A DNA stretch of 64,000 nucleotides from Candidatus Rifleibacterium amylolyticum (GCA_009917695.1 JAACJG010000013.1:62001-126000), one strand, 5' to 3'; shown: positions 25,507 through 34,489, counted from the stretch's first letter. Program-made: numbers and translations. The notes: generated from the sequence alone by a model not told the origin.

Positions 25507-26691
25507 TCAGATCTTGTCGAGTGCCTGCCAGAGATCAGCCTTGATATCTTCGTAATCTTCGCAACCAACAGAAAATCTTACGAGACCATCAGAGATACCG
25601 GCCTGTGCCCTTGATTCCGGTCCCATGCTGGCATGGGTCATGCTTGCAGGATGCTGAATCAGGCTTTCGATACCGCCAAGCGAAACAGCGAGAGTGCTCA
25701 GTCCAACTGAATCCATAACGGTTTTGCCGGCCTTGACTCCGCCCTTCAGTTCAAACGAAATCATGGCACCCGGGCCAGCCATCTGCTTCTTAGCCAACTC
25801 ATATTGAGGATGAGATTTGAGCCCAGGATATTTTACCCATTCGATTTTCGGATGTTTCTCGAGCTCTTCGGCCAGTCGCATGGCGCTTGCCTGGGCCGCT
25901 TTAACCCGCAACGAAAGAGTTTTTACGCCGCGCAGAACCAGCCAGGCCTGATGTGGATCAATAGTCCCACCAACCTGACAGAGAACCTGATGCATTCTTT
26001 TGCGCAGACCAGCATCTTTTGTCACCAGCATGCCGGCGACAACATCACTGTGACCGTTGATAAATTTGGTCATGCTGTGCAGAACGATATCTGCGCCCAG
26101 TGCCAGTGGCTTCTGCAAAATCGGGCTGCAGAATGTATTGTCGACTACGAGCAGTATTCCGGCCTTCTTTGCTATTTCAGCTATGGCAGCGATATCGGTT
26201 ATGGCAAGAGTCGGATTCGCCGGCGTTTCTACGTAAATCAGCTTTGTGTTGCTCTTGACTGCATTTTTGACGCTGTCAAGGTCGGCAGTATCGACAAATG
26301 TCGATTCGACTCCGAATCGGCTGAGTTCGTTTTCGAGAAGGGTTCTGGTCGGGCCATACACCGAGCCAGTAGAAACAGCATGCTGGCCAGCTCCAAGAAA
26401 AGTCATGAATACAGTCGAGATGGCCGCCATACCTGTAGCCGTAGCCAGTCCGGCCGCGCCGCCTTCGAGTTCGGCAATACAGCATTCAAGCGCTGCTGTT
26501 GTCGGATTGCCTATTCTGGTATATTTGTAGCCGTTATCTTTGCCGGAAAATCTGGCGGCACCCTGGTCGGCGTCTTCAAAAGCAAAGGTAGATGACTGGA
26601 AAATCGGAACACTGACGCCACCAAAAAGCTTGTCAGGCGCCTGCCCGGCATGGATACAGGCGGTATCCAGATTAGCGGAAGCATGCTTCAT
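25507..26691 (-). CDS. Cys/Met metabolism PLP enzyme, methionine gamma-lyase-like
   Basis: 394 aa, the normal length of the family. Fold type I PLP motifs are present: YTRIGNPTTAALE (substrate and PLP contact), GMAAIS, VYVETPANPT-like IYVETPANP, DNTFCSP and the PLP lysine in SMTKFINGHSD near residue 210. Family members include methionine gamma-lyase, cystathionine gamma-synthase and beta/gamma-lyases, and the sequence alone does not decide between them. The Cys that marks classical methionine gamma-lyases (YGC) is Pro here (YGP). Methionine cleavage would give methanethiol, ammonia and 2-oxobutyrate. AAGGAG precedes the ATG at good spacing. It is a single-gene unit with its own promoter and terminator. 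Confidence 0.85.
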   Translation of the reverse strand: MKHASANLDTACIHAGQAPDKLFGGVSVPIFQSSTFAFEDADQGAARFSGKDNGYKYTRIGNPTTAALECCIAELEGGAAGLATATGMAAISTVFMTFLGAGQHAVSTGSVYGPTRTLLENELSRFGVESTFVDTADLDSVKNAVKSNTKLIYVETPANPTLAITDIAAIAEIAKKAGILLVVDNTFCSPILQKPLALGADIVLHSMTKFINGHSDVVAGMLVTKDAGLRKRMHQVLCQVGGTIDPHQAWLVLRGVKTLSLRVKAAQASAMRLAEELEKHPKIEWVKYPGLKSHPQYELAKKQMAGPGAMISFELKGGVKAGKTVMDSVGLSTLAVSLGGIESLIQHPASMTHASMGPESRAQAGISDGLVRFSVGCEDYEDIKADLWQALDKI

Positions 26692-26730
26692 ATTATGACT
26701 CCTTTTCCTTGTTAAGCATATTGTGCTGCC

Positions 26731-26759
26731 ATAATAGGCTCATCTTTTGAATTTGTCCA
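26731..26759 (-). promoter_or_regulatory. Predicted promoter of the methionine gamma-lyase-like gene
   Basis: On the minus strand TGGACA (26759-26754) and TATTAT (26736-26731) are 17 bases apart, about 40 bases before the ATG. Confidence 0.5.
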
Positions 26760-26779
26760 GAAAGTTTTAGGCTTATGCC

Positions 26780-26813
26780 AAAAACCGCCATCAGTCAAAG
26801 ACTGATGGCGGTT
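26780..26813 (-). terminator. Terminator of the tRNA-Pro gene
   Basis: A perfect 14-bp stem (26783-26796 with 26800-26813) with a three-base loop directly follows the tRNA on the minus strand and ends in a T run. Confidence 0.88.
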
Positions 26814-26817
26814 TCAG

Positions 26818-26890
26818 TCGGGGCGACTGGACTCGAACCAGCGACCACTTGAACCCCATTCAAGTACGCTACCAACTGCGCTACGCCCCG
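26818..26890 (-). tRNA. tRNA-Pro (anticodon GGG)
   Basis: Reading leftward from 26890, the 7-bp acceptor stem CGGGGCG pairs with CGCCCCG at 26825-26819. The D arm is GCGC-AGTTGGTA-GCGT. The anticodon stem CTTGA/TCAAG encloses the loop ATGGGGT with anticodon GGG, reading CCC and CCT proline codons. The T arm has GCTGG-TTCGAGT-CCAGT, and the discriminator is A. The CCA end is not encoded. The gene has a strong terminator. Confidence 0.95.
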
Positions 26891-26981
26891 TAGGTCAGGC
26901 TGATTTAACAGCATTCATAACCTGTCTGCGTATTGTATCAGATTCAGCCCAAATTGGCAACAGATTTCGCCTGATAATACA

Positions 26982-27641
26982 TCAATCAATAAGATTGGCA
27001 CGGCCAAGGGTGTCGCGAATCTTGACACAGCGTTTGAGAAAGTCTTCTTTGCCCTTAACGTTCAGATATAAAGTATCTTGCAGGAACTGTTGTTCGAGAA
27101 GACCCATCGTCTCCATCATCTCGATGATTCCGGTGACTTCTTTGGTTTCAACGAGAAACGCCTGGCTTGCCGTCTTTACCAGACTGTCATATCTGATCAT
27201 CGACAGGGCCGAATTATATTTAACTCCGGCAATCGTATATTGTGCCAGCAGATCGATCATGTGAGCAATACCCATGAACAAATCAGGCGTCTTGCCAAGT
27301 CTTTCGGTAGTTGTGCGCAGCCTGTGAACCAGTGCAGTCAGCGCAACCCCGATCAATTTAGGCGACTTTTCGAGAAACTCATCGAAATCCTGTTTCGAAA
27401 TAACTGCGACCTTCGAATCTGAGCGGGCCACAGCAGTTGCCGTGCGCTTCTGGTCTTTCAAAACCAGCGCCATTTCACCAAACACAGACACCGGTTTGAA
27501 CACAGTGACGACCTTCTTCTTGTCGCCGCTGCCAACGGTTATTTCTACGCTTCCTTCGGTCAGAATGAAAGCGACATTGCCCGGTTCCCCTTCCTGAAAA
27601 ATAACTGAACCGCTGCTGTAGTCTCTCATCCAGGATTTCAT
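26982..27641 (-). CDS. Cyclic-nucleotide-binding domain protein
   Basis: 219 aa. Residues about 8-110 form a CNB domain: SSGSVIFQEGEPGN, VEITVGSG and a phosphate-binding cassette FGEMALVLKDQKRTATA with the Glu and Arg that hold the cyclic phosphate. The C-terminal 100 residues are helical with no obvious CRP-type recognition helix, although a degenerate winged helix cannot be excluded. Binding of cAMP or cGMP is predicted from the cassette. It is monocistronic. The cyclase receptors at 55772-61565 are a possible source of its ligand. Confidence 0.82.
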   Translation of the reverse strand: MKSWMRDYSSGSVIFQEGEPGNVAFILTEGSVEITVGSGDKKKVVTVFKPVSVFGEMALVLKDQKRTATAVARSDSKVAVISKQDFDEFLEKSPKLIGVALTALVHRLRTTTERLGKTPDLFMGIAHMIDLLAQYTIAGVKYNSALSMIRYDSLVKTASQAFLVETKEVTGIIEMMETMGLLEQQFLQDTLYLNVKGKEDFLKRCVKIRDTLGRANLID

Positions 27642-27796
27642 AGGCTGTCAACTCCATACTGCTAATTTATAGTTGGCAATCTTGATCATCTAACTTTGCA
27701 GAAAGCCAGATTATTCAAATATACAAAAACTCATAACCCCGTCTGATTATTACAGGATAATGGGCGTTGGCCGGGCTGCTACACAGTGTTAACAAA

Positions 27797-28981
27797 TCAG
27801 ATAACTTTTGTGGTTCTCAGGTCAGCAATCTGATCCTGTGTATAGCCGAGCATATGCAGAATCTCTTCGCTGTGCTGACCCAGAACAGGGGCTGGCATCT
27901 TCACTTCTGCCGGAGTTTCAGAGAGTTTGACCGGAGAACCCGGGATCTTGACCTTACCGGCAACCGGATGAGTCAATTCTACCAGCATATTACGCGCCAG
28001 CACCTGCGGATCAGAAAGAACATGACTGATCGAGTTGATCGGTCCTGCTGGGACATGCCCTTCTTCGAGTTTTTTCAGCCAGTGCACAGATGTCTGCCTG
28101 CTCATTGACTCATTCAGAGCCGGCAACAGGTCGGGCATGTGCTCGCAACGGCTGTGGTTGCTTTCATAACGTGGATCTGCTGCCAGATCGGGGCGCCCGA
28201 TGATTTCGCAAAGTTTTTTCCAGAGGCTGTCATTGCCACAAGCTATGTTGATGAAACCATCAGCTGTCTTGACTGAAGAAAATGGCGCAATCGACGGATG
28301 ACGGTTGCCTATCGGCACCGGATCGACGCCGGAAACAGTATAGCGCGCCACGGCATTTTCGAGGATCGAAACCATGCAGTCGAGCATGGCAACGTCGACC
28401 ATCTGACCACGACCGGTTTTTTCTCTGGAATAGAGAGCACTCAGGATTCCTATTGCCGAAAAAACTCCGGCAAATATATCGGCTATCGAACTGCCAACCT
28501 TGGTCGGCTGGCTTGCATCAGGCCCGGTGATGCTCATCAGACCGCCCATTCCCTGGATTATCAGATCGTAAGCAGGGCGACTGCTGTAGGGGCCGGTATG
28601 GCCAAACCCGGAAGAAGCGCAGTAGATAAGACGCGGATTAATCTGGCTGAGAGATTCATAGCCAAGGCCCAGTTTTTTCATAACTCCGGGCTTAAAGTTT
28701 TCTACAAGCACATCGGCCTGACTGACCAGCTTGAGCAAGATTTCGCGACCCTTCTCAGATTTGAGATCGAGGGTCAGACTTTTCTTGCCGCGATTAATGC
28801 TCATAAAATAAGCGCTCTCGCCGTGCTGATGCGGGCCAAATGCGCGCGAATCATCACCGCCATCGGGCCGTTCGATCTTGATCACTTCTGCCCCAAGATC
28901 GGCAAGGGTCATTGTACAAAAGGGCCCCGCCAGTACGCGGGTCATGTCTACTACTTTAATTCCTGCAAGTGGACCTGGCAT
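27797..28981 (-). CDS. Family III CoA-transferase (CaiB/BaiF type)
   Basis: 394 aa. Typical motifs are LAGIKVVDMTRVLAGPFCTM at the N-terminus, DLGAEVIKIE, VLVENFKPGVM and the catalytic aspartate in VAMLDCM (near residue 200). AGPINSISHVLSDPQV is also characteristic. Family III enzymes move CoA between carboxylic acids through an aspartyl-CoA thioester; the substrate cannot be read from the sequence. It starts two bases after the nitrilase-family gene, so the two act together, perhaps in sequential handling of an amide-derived carboxylate (inference). Confidence 0.9.
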   Translation of the reverse strand: MPGPLAGIKVVDMTRVLAGPFCTMTLADLGAEVIKIERPDGGDDSRAFGPHQHGESAYFMSINRGKKSLTLDLKSEKGREILLKLVSQADVLVENFKPGVMKKLGLGYESLSQINPRLIYCASSGFGHTGPYSSRPAYDLIIQGMGGLMSITGPDASQPTKVGSSIADIFAGVFSAIGILSALYSREKTGRGQMVDVAMLDCMVSILENAVARYTVSGVDPVPIGNRHPSIAPFSSVKTADGFINIACGNDSLWKKLCEIIGRPDLAADPRYESNHSRCEHMPDLLPALNESMSRQTSVHWLKKLEEGHVPAGPINSISHVLSDPQVLARNMLVELTHPVAGKVKIPGSPVKLSETPAEVKMPAPVLGQHSEEILHMLGYTQDQIADLRTTKVI

Positions 28982-28983
28982 GT

Positions 28984-29877
28984 TTATCTCCAGCGAGTAT
29001 AGGGAATGCGGCGGGCAGGCTCGAACGAAGAGCGCCCGAGCGCCAGAATGCCTTCATAAGCCGCAACGTTACGGTCTTCGAGGTGATCGAATATCTGAGG
29101 CGCCGAGTTATTGGGAACCACGGTTCTTATCGGGTCGGGGTCGAGATTGGCCCAGACATATTCATCGCATGAGCGAGCCTGTGAAAGCTTGACGCCGGTG
29201 GGATGTACGATCATTGACGAGCCAAAGAACCAGGCGCCACTGGCATCTGGCCCAACACTGTTGGTGGCAACCCAGTATACGTGATTGTCATAAGCACGTG
29301 CACGGTTGGTGAGTTCCCAGTGATCGAACGTTCGCATAAAAGCTGACGGGCGGCAGATGATTTCTGCGCCTCTGAGAGCGGTAACTCTGGCAAGTTCAGG
29401 AAAATCGCCGTCATAGCAGATTACGATACCGATCTTGCCAATCGGCGTCTCGACGCAGCATGCGTCAGAACCTGGAGTTGTCCAGCCACCGCCTTCGATG
29501 CGTTCGGTCGGAAATGGATGCGTTTTGCGATAAACGCCAAGAAGGCCTTCCGGGCCGATGAGAGCGGCACTGTTATAAACGATATTTTTCTGTGGGCCAC
29601 GCTCATAAGTGGGAAAGCAGATATAACAGTTAAATTCTTTTGCCCATGCGACCGCTCTGTCGGTAAGTCTGCCGGGAATCTCGTCGACAACATCCCACAG
29701 GTCTTCGGCCTTTCCCTTGGGGGTAAAGCCAGTGGTAAAGCTTTCGGGTAATACTATCAGATTAGCTCCGGAGACTTTATGACATTCAGAAATGAGCTCG
29801 TAAGCCCGATCCATGTTGCGTTCTACGGCCATCGGTTCAACCGAAAACTGCACCGCTGCTGCTACCACTTTTTGCAT
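28984..29877 (-). CDS. Carbon-nitrogen hydrolase (nitrilase superfamily)
   Basis: 297 aa from ATG 29877. The catalytic Glu-Lys-Cys triad is visible in VLPESF, YRKTHPF and VICYDGDFPE. The sequence continues with NRARAYDNHVYWVATNS, typical of aliphatic amidase or N-carbamoyl hydrolase branches. The substrate is not predictable. AAGGAG lies three bases before ATG 29883 and nine before ATG 29877; the latter spacing is better. It is the first gene of a two-gene operon with the CoA-transferase. Confidence 0.88.
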   Translation of the reverse strand: MQKVVAAAVQFSVEPMAVERNMDRAYELISECHKVSGANLIVLPESFTTGFTPKGKAEDLWDVVDEIPGRLTDRAVAWAKEFNCYICFPTYERGPQKNIVYNSAALIGPEGLLGVYRKTHPFPTERIEGGGWTTPGSDACCVETPIGKIGIVICYDGDFPELARVTALRGAEIICRPSAFMRTFDHWELTNRARAYDNHVYWVATNSVGPDASGAWFFGSSMIVHPTGVKLSQARSCDEYVWANLDPDPIRTVVPNNSAPQIFDHLEDRNVAAYEGILALGRSSFEPARRIPYTRWR

Positions 29878-30036
29878 ATTCATAAACTCCTTTGAATCAT
29901 GCGATTCGCTAACTGATAACTGGGTAATAATTGTATCACATTTTTTATGATTTGCACATTATGCAATACGCTCACAGTTTCCCGGCAGGTCTCAGACGGA
30001 GGCCTTCAGGCTTGAAAACGGCTGTTAAAAACAGGG

Positions 30037-30066
30037 TTGATGTTTGACCGGTTTACGGAGTATAAC
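30037..30066 (+). promoter_or_regulatory. Predicted promoter of pgi
   Basis: TTGATG (30037-30042) and TATAAC (30061-30066) are 18 bases apart; ACAGGAGA before ATG 30099 is the ribosome-binding site. The rest of 29884-30098 shows no gene. Confidence 0.4.
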
Positions 30067-30098
30067 TTCACCATAAACAACGACAGGAGAGCATCGCG

Positions 30099-31814
30099 AT
30101 GAAAATGTTTTCAGCAAAAATCGACCAGGAAGTTGAAAAAGGCACACCCCTGACCAAATGCAGAGAATGGCAAGATCTCGCCGCTCATTATGACAAGGTC
30201 AAAAACCTGCACATGCGCGATCTGTTCGCCATGGATGCCAAGCGCTTCGACAAGTTCAGCCTGCAGTTTGAAAATCTGCTTTTCGATTATTCCAAACATC
30301 GCATAACCGAAGAGACAATGTGCCTGCTGGTAAAGCTGGCTCATGCTGCTGGTGTCAAAGAGGCCGCTGAAGCCATGTTCTCGGGCGAGAAAATCAACTG
30401 GACTGAAAACCGGGCGGTTCTGCACATCGCCCTGCGCAACCGCTCCAATAGGCCGATAATGGTTGACGGCAAAGATGTAATGCCAGAAGTAAACGCTGTT
30501 CTGGCTAAAATGAAAAAATTCTGCGAACGCGTTCGCTCGGGCGAATGGAAAGGTTTTACCGGCAAAAAGATCAGATATGTTGTTAACATCGGTATCGGGG
30601 GCTCAGACCTTGGTCCAGTCATGATTGCCGAAGCTCTTAAACACTATGCCGATGGCCCGCAGCCAAGATTTGTGTCGAATGTTGATGGCACTGACTTTGT
30701 CGAAAAAACCAGGGATTTGCCGCCCGAAGAAACGATGTTCATCGTTGCCTCAAAGACCTTCACCACCCAGGAAACCATGACCAACGCCCATACAGCCAGG
30801 GAATGGCTGCTCAGAAAGCTTGGCGATGAAAAAGCAGTGGCCTCTCATTTTGTCGCACTCTCCACCAACAAAAAAGCAGTCGAAGCCTTTGGCATAGACA
30901 GCGAAAACATGTTCGAGTTCTGGGACTGGGTCGGCGGCCGCTATTCATCATGGTCGGCAATCGGCCTGCCGGTTGCGCTGGTTATCGGTTTCGAGCGTTT
31001 CGAAGAACTGCTGGCAGGCGCACACGCACTCGACCAGCATTTCCTCACGACACCATACGAAAAGAACCTGCCGGTAATCATGGCGCTGCTGGGCATATGG
31101 TATAACAATTTCTTTGGCGCAGAAAGCATGGCCATACTCCCTTACGACCAGTATTTACATCGCTTTGCCGCTTACTTTCAGCAGGGCGACATGGAGAGCA
31201 ACGGCAAATACGTAGACCGTGAAGGCAACAGCGTTGACTACCAGACCGGCCCGATTATCTGGGGCGAACCGGGAACAAACGGCCAGCATGCTTTTTATCA
31301 GCTTATTCATCAGGGTAAAAAGTTGATTCCTGCAGATTTTATCGGGTGTGTCGCCAGCCACAACCCGATCGGAGACCATCATCGCAAGCTTATGGCCAAC
31401 TTTTTTGCTCAGACAGAAGCTTTGATGAAAGGTAAAACCGCACATGAGGTCAGAGAAGACCTTGAGCGCAGCGGCGCCTCGGCAGACCAGCAGAAGATGC
31501 TGCTGCCACATAAGGTATTCACAGGTAACCGGCCAACATCCTCATTATTGCTCGACAAACTCACGCCGTACAATCTGGGTATGCTCACTGCCCTTTATGA
31601 AATGAAGATCTTCGTTCAAGGTATCATCTGGCGCATCAACAGCTTCGATCAGTGGGGCGTCGAGCTCGGCAAAGTCCTGGCGCAGAAAATTCTGGCCGAA
31701 GAAGAGAGCCTGTTGGCCGGCAAAGAAGTCGATCTGAGCGCTCACGATTCGTCAACTGCCGGGCTGTTGCGACACTTTGCCGAAACTTCGCAACGTTTTC
31801 AGAGCCGGAAATAG
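30099..31814 (+). CDS. pgi: Glucose-6-phosphate isomerase
   Basis: 571 aa, close to the long (E. coli-type) family members. Signature motifs are present: [44 protein letters not shown] and [12 protein letters not shown] with catalytic Glu390. [11 protein letters not shown] carries the catalytic Lys, and an active-site His lies in the NGQH segment. It interconverts glucose-6-phosphate and fructose-6-phosphate in glycolysis and gluconeogenesis. The gene is monocistronic. Confidence 0.97.
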   Translation: MKMFSAKIDQEVEKGTPLTKCREWQDLAAHYDKVKNLHMRDLFAMDAKRFDKFSLQFENLLFDYSKHRITEETMCLLVKLAHAAGVKEAAEAMFSGEKINWTENRAVLHIALRNRSNRPIMVDGKDVMPEVNAVLAKMKKFCERVRSGEWKGFTGKKIRYVVNIGIGGSDLGPVMIAEALKHYADGPQPRFVSNVDGTDFVEKTRDLPPEETMFIVASKTFTTQETMTNAHTAREWLLRKLGDEKAVASHFVALSTNKKAVEAFGIDSENMFEFWDWVGGRYSSWSAIGLPVALVIGFERFEELLAGAHALDQHFLTTPYEKNLPVIMALLGIWYNNFFGAESMAILPYDQYLHRFAAYFQQGDMESNGKYVDREGNSVDYQTGPIIWGEPGTNGQHAFYQLIHQGKKLIPADFIGCVASHNPIGDHHRKLMANFFAQTEALMKGKTAHEVREDLERSGASADQQKMLLPHKVFTGNRPTSSLLLDKLTPYNLGMLTALYEMKIFVQGIIWRINSFDQWGVELGKVLAQKILAEEESLLAGKEVDLSAHDSSTAGLLRHFAETSQRFQSRK

Positions 31815-31827
31815 ATTTGTGGCGGGC

Positions 31828-31856
31828 TTGCGTTTTGGGGATGAAACGAATATATT
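31828..31856 (+). promoter_or_regulatory. Predicted promoter of the 64-aa gene
   Basis: TTGCGT (31828-31833) and TATATT (31851-31856) are 17 bases apart. Confidence 0.5.
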
Positions 31857-31887
31857 TTAGGTAGAATAAATTTGGAGGCGGCAAAAT

Positions 31888-32082
31888 ATGGCTACAGATA
31901 AAGTATCTGGATATCAACCACGTCCGGTAGAGTATTCCCGCGAGCAGGAAACTCGGACAGCTGAACGGCCGCGCGAGGAACCCGCCAGACCGACCCCCGA
32001 ACAGGCAAGAGCCGACAGCATTGCCAGAAAGCCAAAACCCGCGGTAAAAACACTTGGCAGTCGCATCGACGTTTACGCCTGA
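31888..32082 (+). CDS. Small basic, proline-rich protein of unknown function
   Basis: 64 aa, with GGAGG at 31875-31879 before the ATG, its own promoter and a strong terminator, so it is very probably expressed as a single-gene unit. The composition is rich in Pro, Arg, Glu and Ala, with no hydrophobic segment, so it is likely disordered apart from the C-terminal VKTLGSRIDVYA. I do not recognise a family. Confidence 0.7.
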   Translation: MATDKVSGYQPRPVEYSREQETRTAERPREEPARPTPEQARADSIARKPKPAVKTLGSRIDVYA

Positions 32083-32104
32083 CTCTAATTTACCTGATAG
32101 ACCC

Positions 32105-32131
32105 TGCCCCGCATTTGCGGGGCATTTTTAT
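32105..32131 (+). terminator. Rho-independent terminator after the 64-aa gene
   Basis: A 9-bp GC-rich stem (32105-32113 with 32116-32124) followed by TTTTTATT. Confidence 0.9.
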
Positions 32132-32171
32132 TGCTCAAAATTCTGGCAAAATTGCAACTCCGCAAATATTG

Positions 32172-32200
32172 TTGCATGGAATGTCAGAATCTGTTAGATT
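32172..32200 (+). promoter_or_regulatory. Predicted promoter of the microcompartment operon
   Basis: TTGCAT (32172-32177) and TAGATT (32195-32200) are 17 bases apart, about 30 bases before the first ATG. Together with the terminators on both sides it isolates the three genes as one unit. Confidence 0.5.
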
Positions 32201-32236
32201 TTCTGGGTAAATCAACGTCGAATAACAGGTAGAACA

Positions 32237-32503
32237 ATGTATCTGGGACGAGTCCTCGGGCGAGCCGTCTGTACCATGAAAGATCCGCAATTGGCGGGTC
32301 TTAAGCTGCTGCTCGTCACCCGTATCGATGCTGCTGGCAAAGCAAAAGGCGCGCCTTTTATAGCCTGCGACTCTATTGGCGCCGGCAACGGAGAAACCGT
32401 ATTTCTCTGCGGTGGCGGCGAAGCGGCATTTCCCTTTATCAAACAGAGGCCGCCCTCAGACGCCTCGATCATTGGCATAATCGATAATCTGGAAGGCAGC
32501 TGA
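32237..32503 (+). CDS. Microcompartment vertex protein (EutN/CcmL, BMC-P)
   Basis: 88 aa. MYLGRVLGRAVCTMKDP, LKLLLVTRID, ACDSIGAGNGETVFLCGG and the C-terminal SIIGIIDNLE are typical of the EutN/CcmL pentamer family that caps the vertices of polyhedral bacterial microcompartments. The last base of its TGA stop is the first base of the next ATG. Two pentamer genes followed by an aldolase fusion suggest a reduced metabolosome locus. No hexamer shell gene is present within this window. Confidence 0.92.
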   Translation: MYLGRVLGRAVCTMKDPQLAGLKLLLVTRIDAAGKAKGAPFIACDSIGAGNGETVFLCGGGEAAFPFIKQRPPSDASIIGIIDNLEGS

Positions 32504-32811
32504 TGGTAATAGGAAAAGTTGTAAAAAAGATTGTGGCGACGGTAAAGAATGAGGCTTTTGCGGCACGGCCGCTGATGCTGGTGCAGCCGCTCACAATGCA
32601 GATGCAGGCCAAAGGCAGTGAAGTTTTGTGCATCGACTTCATCGGCGCCGATATCGGCGAGGTTGTCATGATCATGAAAGAAGGCAGTTCGGTAAACGAC
32701 ATGCTGGGAACAGATGAAGCTCCAGCAGATGCTGCCATAGTCGGCGTCGTCGACCATATTACCATTGACGACAAAAGAGTATTCGAAAAATCAACATTTG
32801 AAATAGCATAA
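32503..32811 (+). CDS. Second microcompartment vertex protein (EutN/CcmL, BMC-P)
   Basis: 102 aa. MVIGKVVKKIVATVKNEAF, LMLVQPLTMQ, CIDFIGADIGEVVMIMKEGSS and AAIVGVVDHI fit the same pentamer family as the preceding gene but with clear divergence and a C-terminal extension of about 13 residues. Microcompartment loci often encode two or three different pentamers. Translation is coupled to the first by a one-base overlap (TGATG). Confidence 0.92.
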   Translation: MVIGKVVKKIVATVKNEAFAARPLMLVQPLTMQMQAKGSEVLCIDFIGADIGEVVMIMKEGSSVNDMLGTDEAPADAAIVGVVDHITIDDKRVFEKSTFEIA

Positions 32812-32826
32812 CAGGGGGCTGTCAAA

Positions 32827-34359
32827 ATGGAATCGATTGTAGAACAGATTGCAAAAGAGGTAATGTTGAAACTCAAGGCTGACTCAGCCAACCGGGGTTC
32901 TGCTTATACGCCTCCCCCGGCCAGAAATCGAGAATCTGGCAAGCCGGCAATAGCTGGGCAAACCGCAGTTCTGTTAACCGCCAACTTCAAGGTCGTCGAT
33001 CAGGTGTTAAGCCAGATCAGCGCAGTCGCTCCCAACGGCAGCAAACTTATCGTTTCCAGCTACCTTTACGATAATTTTGGTAAAGACAGCATCGGCAAGG
33101 GTTTTAATTTGATTCACTCTGGAAACGTGCCAAGTCATAAGGCTCTCGACGGAATTTCTCAGCTGATTGTGCCTTCTCTGTCGATAAACAGCCTTTCAAA
33201 AGCAGCAAGCCTGATAGCTGACACCTATATCACCAGAGTTCTCTGTCACGCCATCGGCGATGGCATAAAGATCGTCGTATGCGATGAATCCATTCTTGAC
33301 AGCGCCAGATACTTTCCGGCGGGAGTTGCCAGAAAGATCGACAAACTGCGCCGCGAGCTTGAAGATATGGGTGTGGTTTTCCAGCGTTTCGGCAGCATTA
33401 AAGTATCGCCCGACACTCAGTGCGCTGGCTGTGCTGCTGGTGAATGCGCGACCTGTACAACCTGCAGTCCCGCTCCTGCCAGACAGCCTGAACCCCAGGC
33501 TCCCCGCAAATTTGCCGAACCGGGTCCGATCAGACCGATGGCCTCTCTGGCCGCAGCCACCGAAGACGCCTGCACCATTGACTGCAGCAAATCTCCTGGC
33601 AGCTGTGTTTCTTACTGTGCTGCCAAGGTAAAAAGTGTTATCGATGCTGGCGCCGCCAGAGTCGAAAAAGGCCTCGATGCGCCGATTCCATCGCGTGATC
33701 TGGCCCGCTATATCGATCACACACTGCTCAAACCCAACGCAACCCGCGACGAAATTGTAAAACTTTGCGAAGAAGCCCGCGAGCATTCTTTTGCTTCAGT
33801 CTGCGTTAATCCGACCTATGTCGGCCTCTCAGCCAAACTGCTCGAAGGCAGCCCGGTCAAGGTCTGCACCGTTATCGGGTTCCCTCTTGGCGCAACCTCG
33901 TCCTTCGTTAAAGCCACCGAAACCCGTGATGCAATAGCAAACGGCGCCAGCGAAATCGATATGGTCATCAACGTCGGTGCTCTCAAATCGAAGGATTATG
34001 AACTGGTTAAACAGGATATAGCAAGAGTTGTCGAAGCAGCCTGCGGTAATACCGTTAAGGTTATCCTGGAAACATCTCTATTGACCGATGAAGAGAAGGT
34101 AAAAGCCTGCGAGCTTTCCAAACTTGCCGGCGCTGATTTTGTAAAAACTTCGACAGGCTTCAGCACCGGTGGAGCTACTCTTGAAGACATCTGCCTGATG
34201 AGGCAGACGGTTGGCCCGAACATGGGTGTAAAAGCCAGCGGTGGCATTCGCGATACCGAAACCGCCGTCAACATGATTCAGCTCGGTGCAACCCGCATCG
34301 GCGCCAGCGCTTCAGTCGGTATCGTCAAAGGTGAAAAAGCCGGAGGAAAAGGTTACTGA
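32827..34359 (+). CDS. deoC: Microcompartment flavoprotein-like/deoxyribose-phosphate aldolase (DeoC) fusion
   Basis: 510 aa, roughly twice the usual DeoC length. Residues 1-18 ([16 protein letters not shown]) form an amphipathic helix of the type that directs cargo into microcompartments, followed by a Pro-rich linker. Residues about 42-175 resemble the HFCD flavoprotein fold ([22 protein letters not shown], then [13 protein letters not shown]). Residues about 198-265 contain a cluster of cysteines (CAGC, CATC, CTIDC, CVSYC). Residues about 285-505 are a class I DeoC-type aldolase with [25 protein letters not shown], the Schiff-base lysine K440 in VKTSTGF and K469 in VKASGGIR. DeoC-like aldolases act in microcompartments for sugar-phosphate or fuculose/rhamnulose-type breakdown. 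The natural substrate here is unknown. Confidence 0.85.
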   Translation: MESIVEQIAKEVMLKLKADSANRGSAYTPPPARNRESGKPAIAGQTAVLLTANFKVVDQVLSQISAVAPNGSKLIVSSYLYDNFGKDSIGKGFNLIHSGNVPSHKALDGISQLIVPSLSINSLSKAASLIADTYITRVLCHAIGDGIKIVVCDESILDSARYFPAGVARKIDKLRRELEDMGVVFQRFGSIKVSPDTQCAGCAAGECATCTTCSPAPARQPEPQAPRKFAEPGPIRPMASLAAATEDACTIDCSKSPGSCVSYCAAKVKSVIDAGAARVEKGLDAPIPSRDLARYIDHTLLKPNATRDEIVKLCEEAREHSFASVCVNPTYVGLSAKLLEGSPVKVCTVIGFPLGATSSFVKATETRDAIANGASEIDMVINVGALKSKDYELVKQDIARVVEAACGNTVKVILETSLLTDEEKVKACELSKLAGADFVKTSTGFSTGGATLEDICLMRQTVGPNMGVKASGGIRDTETAVNMIQLGATRIGASASVGIVKGEKAGGKGY

Positions 34360-34374
34360 TAAGCCCTTGTCATT

Positions 34375-34419
34375 CGGGGGGGCAGGTTCTCACCAGAACT
34401 TGCCCCCCCGGATGTTTTT
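34375..34419 (+). terminator. Terminator of the microcompartment operon
   Basis: A 16-bp stem (34375-34390 with 34395-34410, one G-U pair) with a CACC loop is followed by GATGTTTTTA. Confidence 0.88.
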
Positions 34420-34489
34420 AGACGCATCCTGTCAACGTGAACATCCAGAACATCGTAACCAGAATGAAAAGCATCGTTCGTTTAACCAC
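34418..34489 (-). CDS. Putative 23-aa micro-lipoprotein
   Basis: Read leftward from GTG 34489, the frame encodes 23 residues, MVKRTMLFILVTMFWMF then TLTGCV. This is a complete lipoprotein signal with an LTGC lipobox and almost nothing after the cysteine. AGGAGG lies six bases before the GTG. The start overlaps the stop of another small frame (34482-34550) in the GTGGTTAA sequence, as expected for translational coupling. Very short lipoproteins (entericidin-like or lysis-type) are known. Expression is unproven. Confidence 0.5.
   Translation of the reverse strand: MVKRTMLFILVTMFWMFTLTGCV

Noticed and set aside
25804-26595. 263-aa ORF on the plus strand
   Set aside because: It is antisense to the PLP enzyme gene, whose motifs are clear, and has an atypical composition rich in Cys and Arg.
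26780-26813. Possible small RNA or attenuator
   Set aside because: The perfect hairpin with T run directly after tRNA-Pro is fully explained as its terminator.
28298-29002. 234-aa ORF on the plus strand
   Set aside because: It is antisense to the CoA-transferase gene, which has all family motifs.
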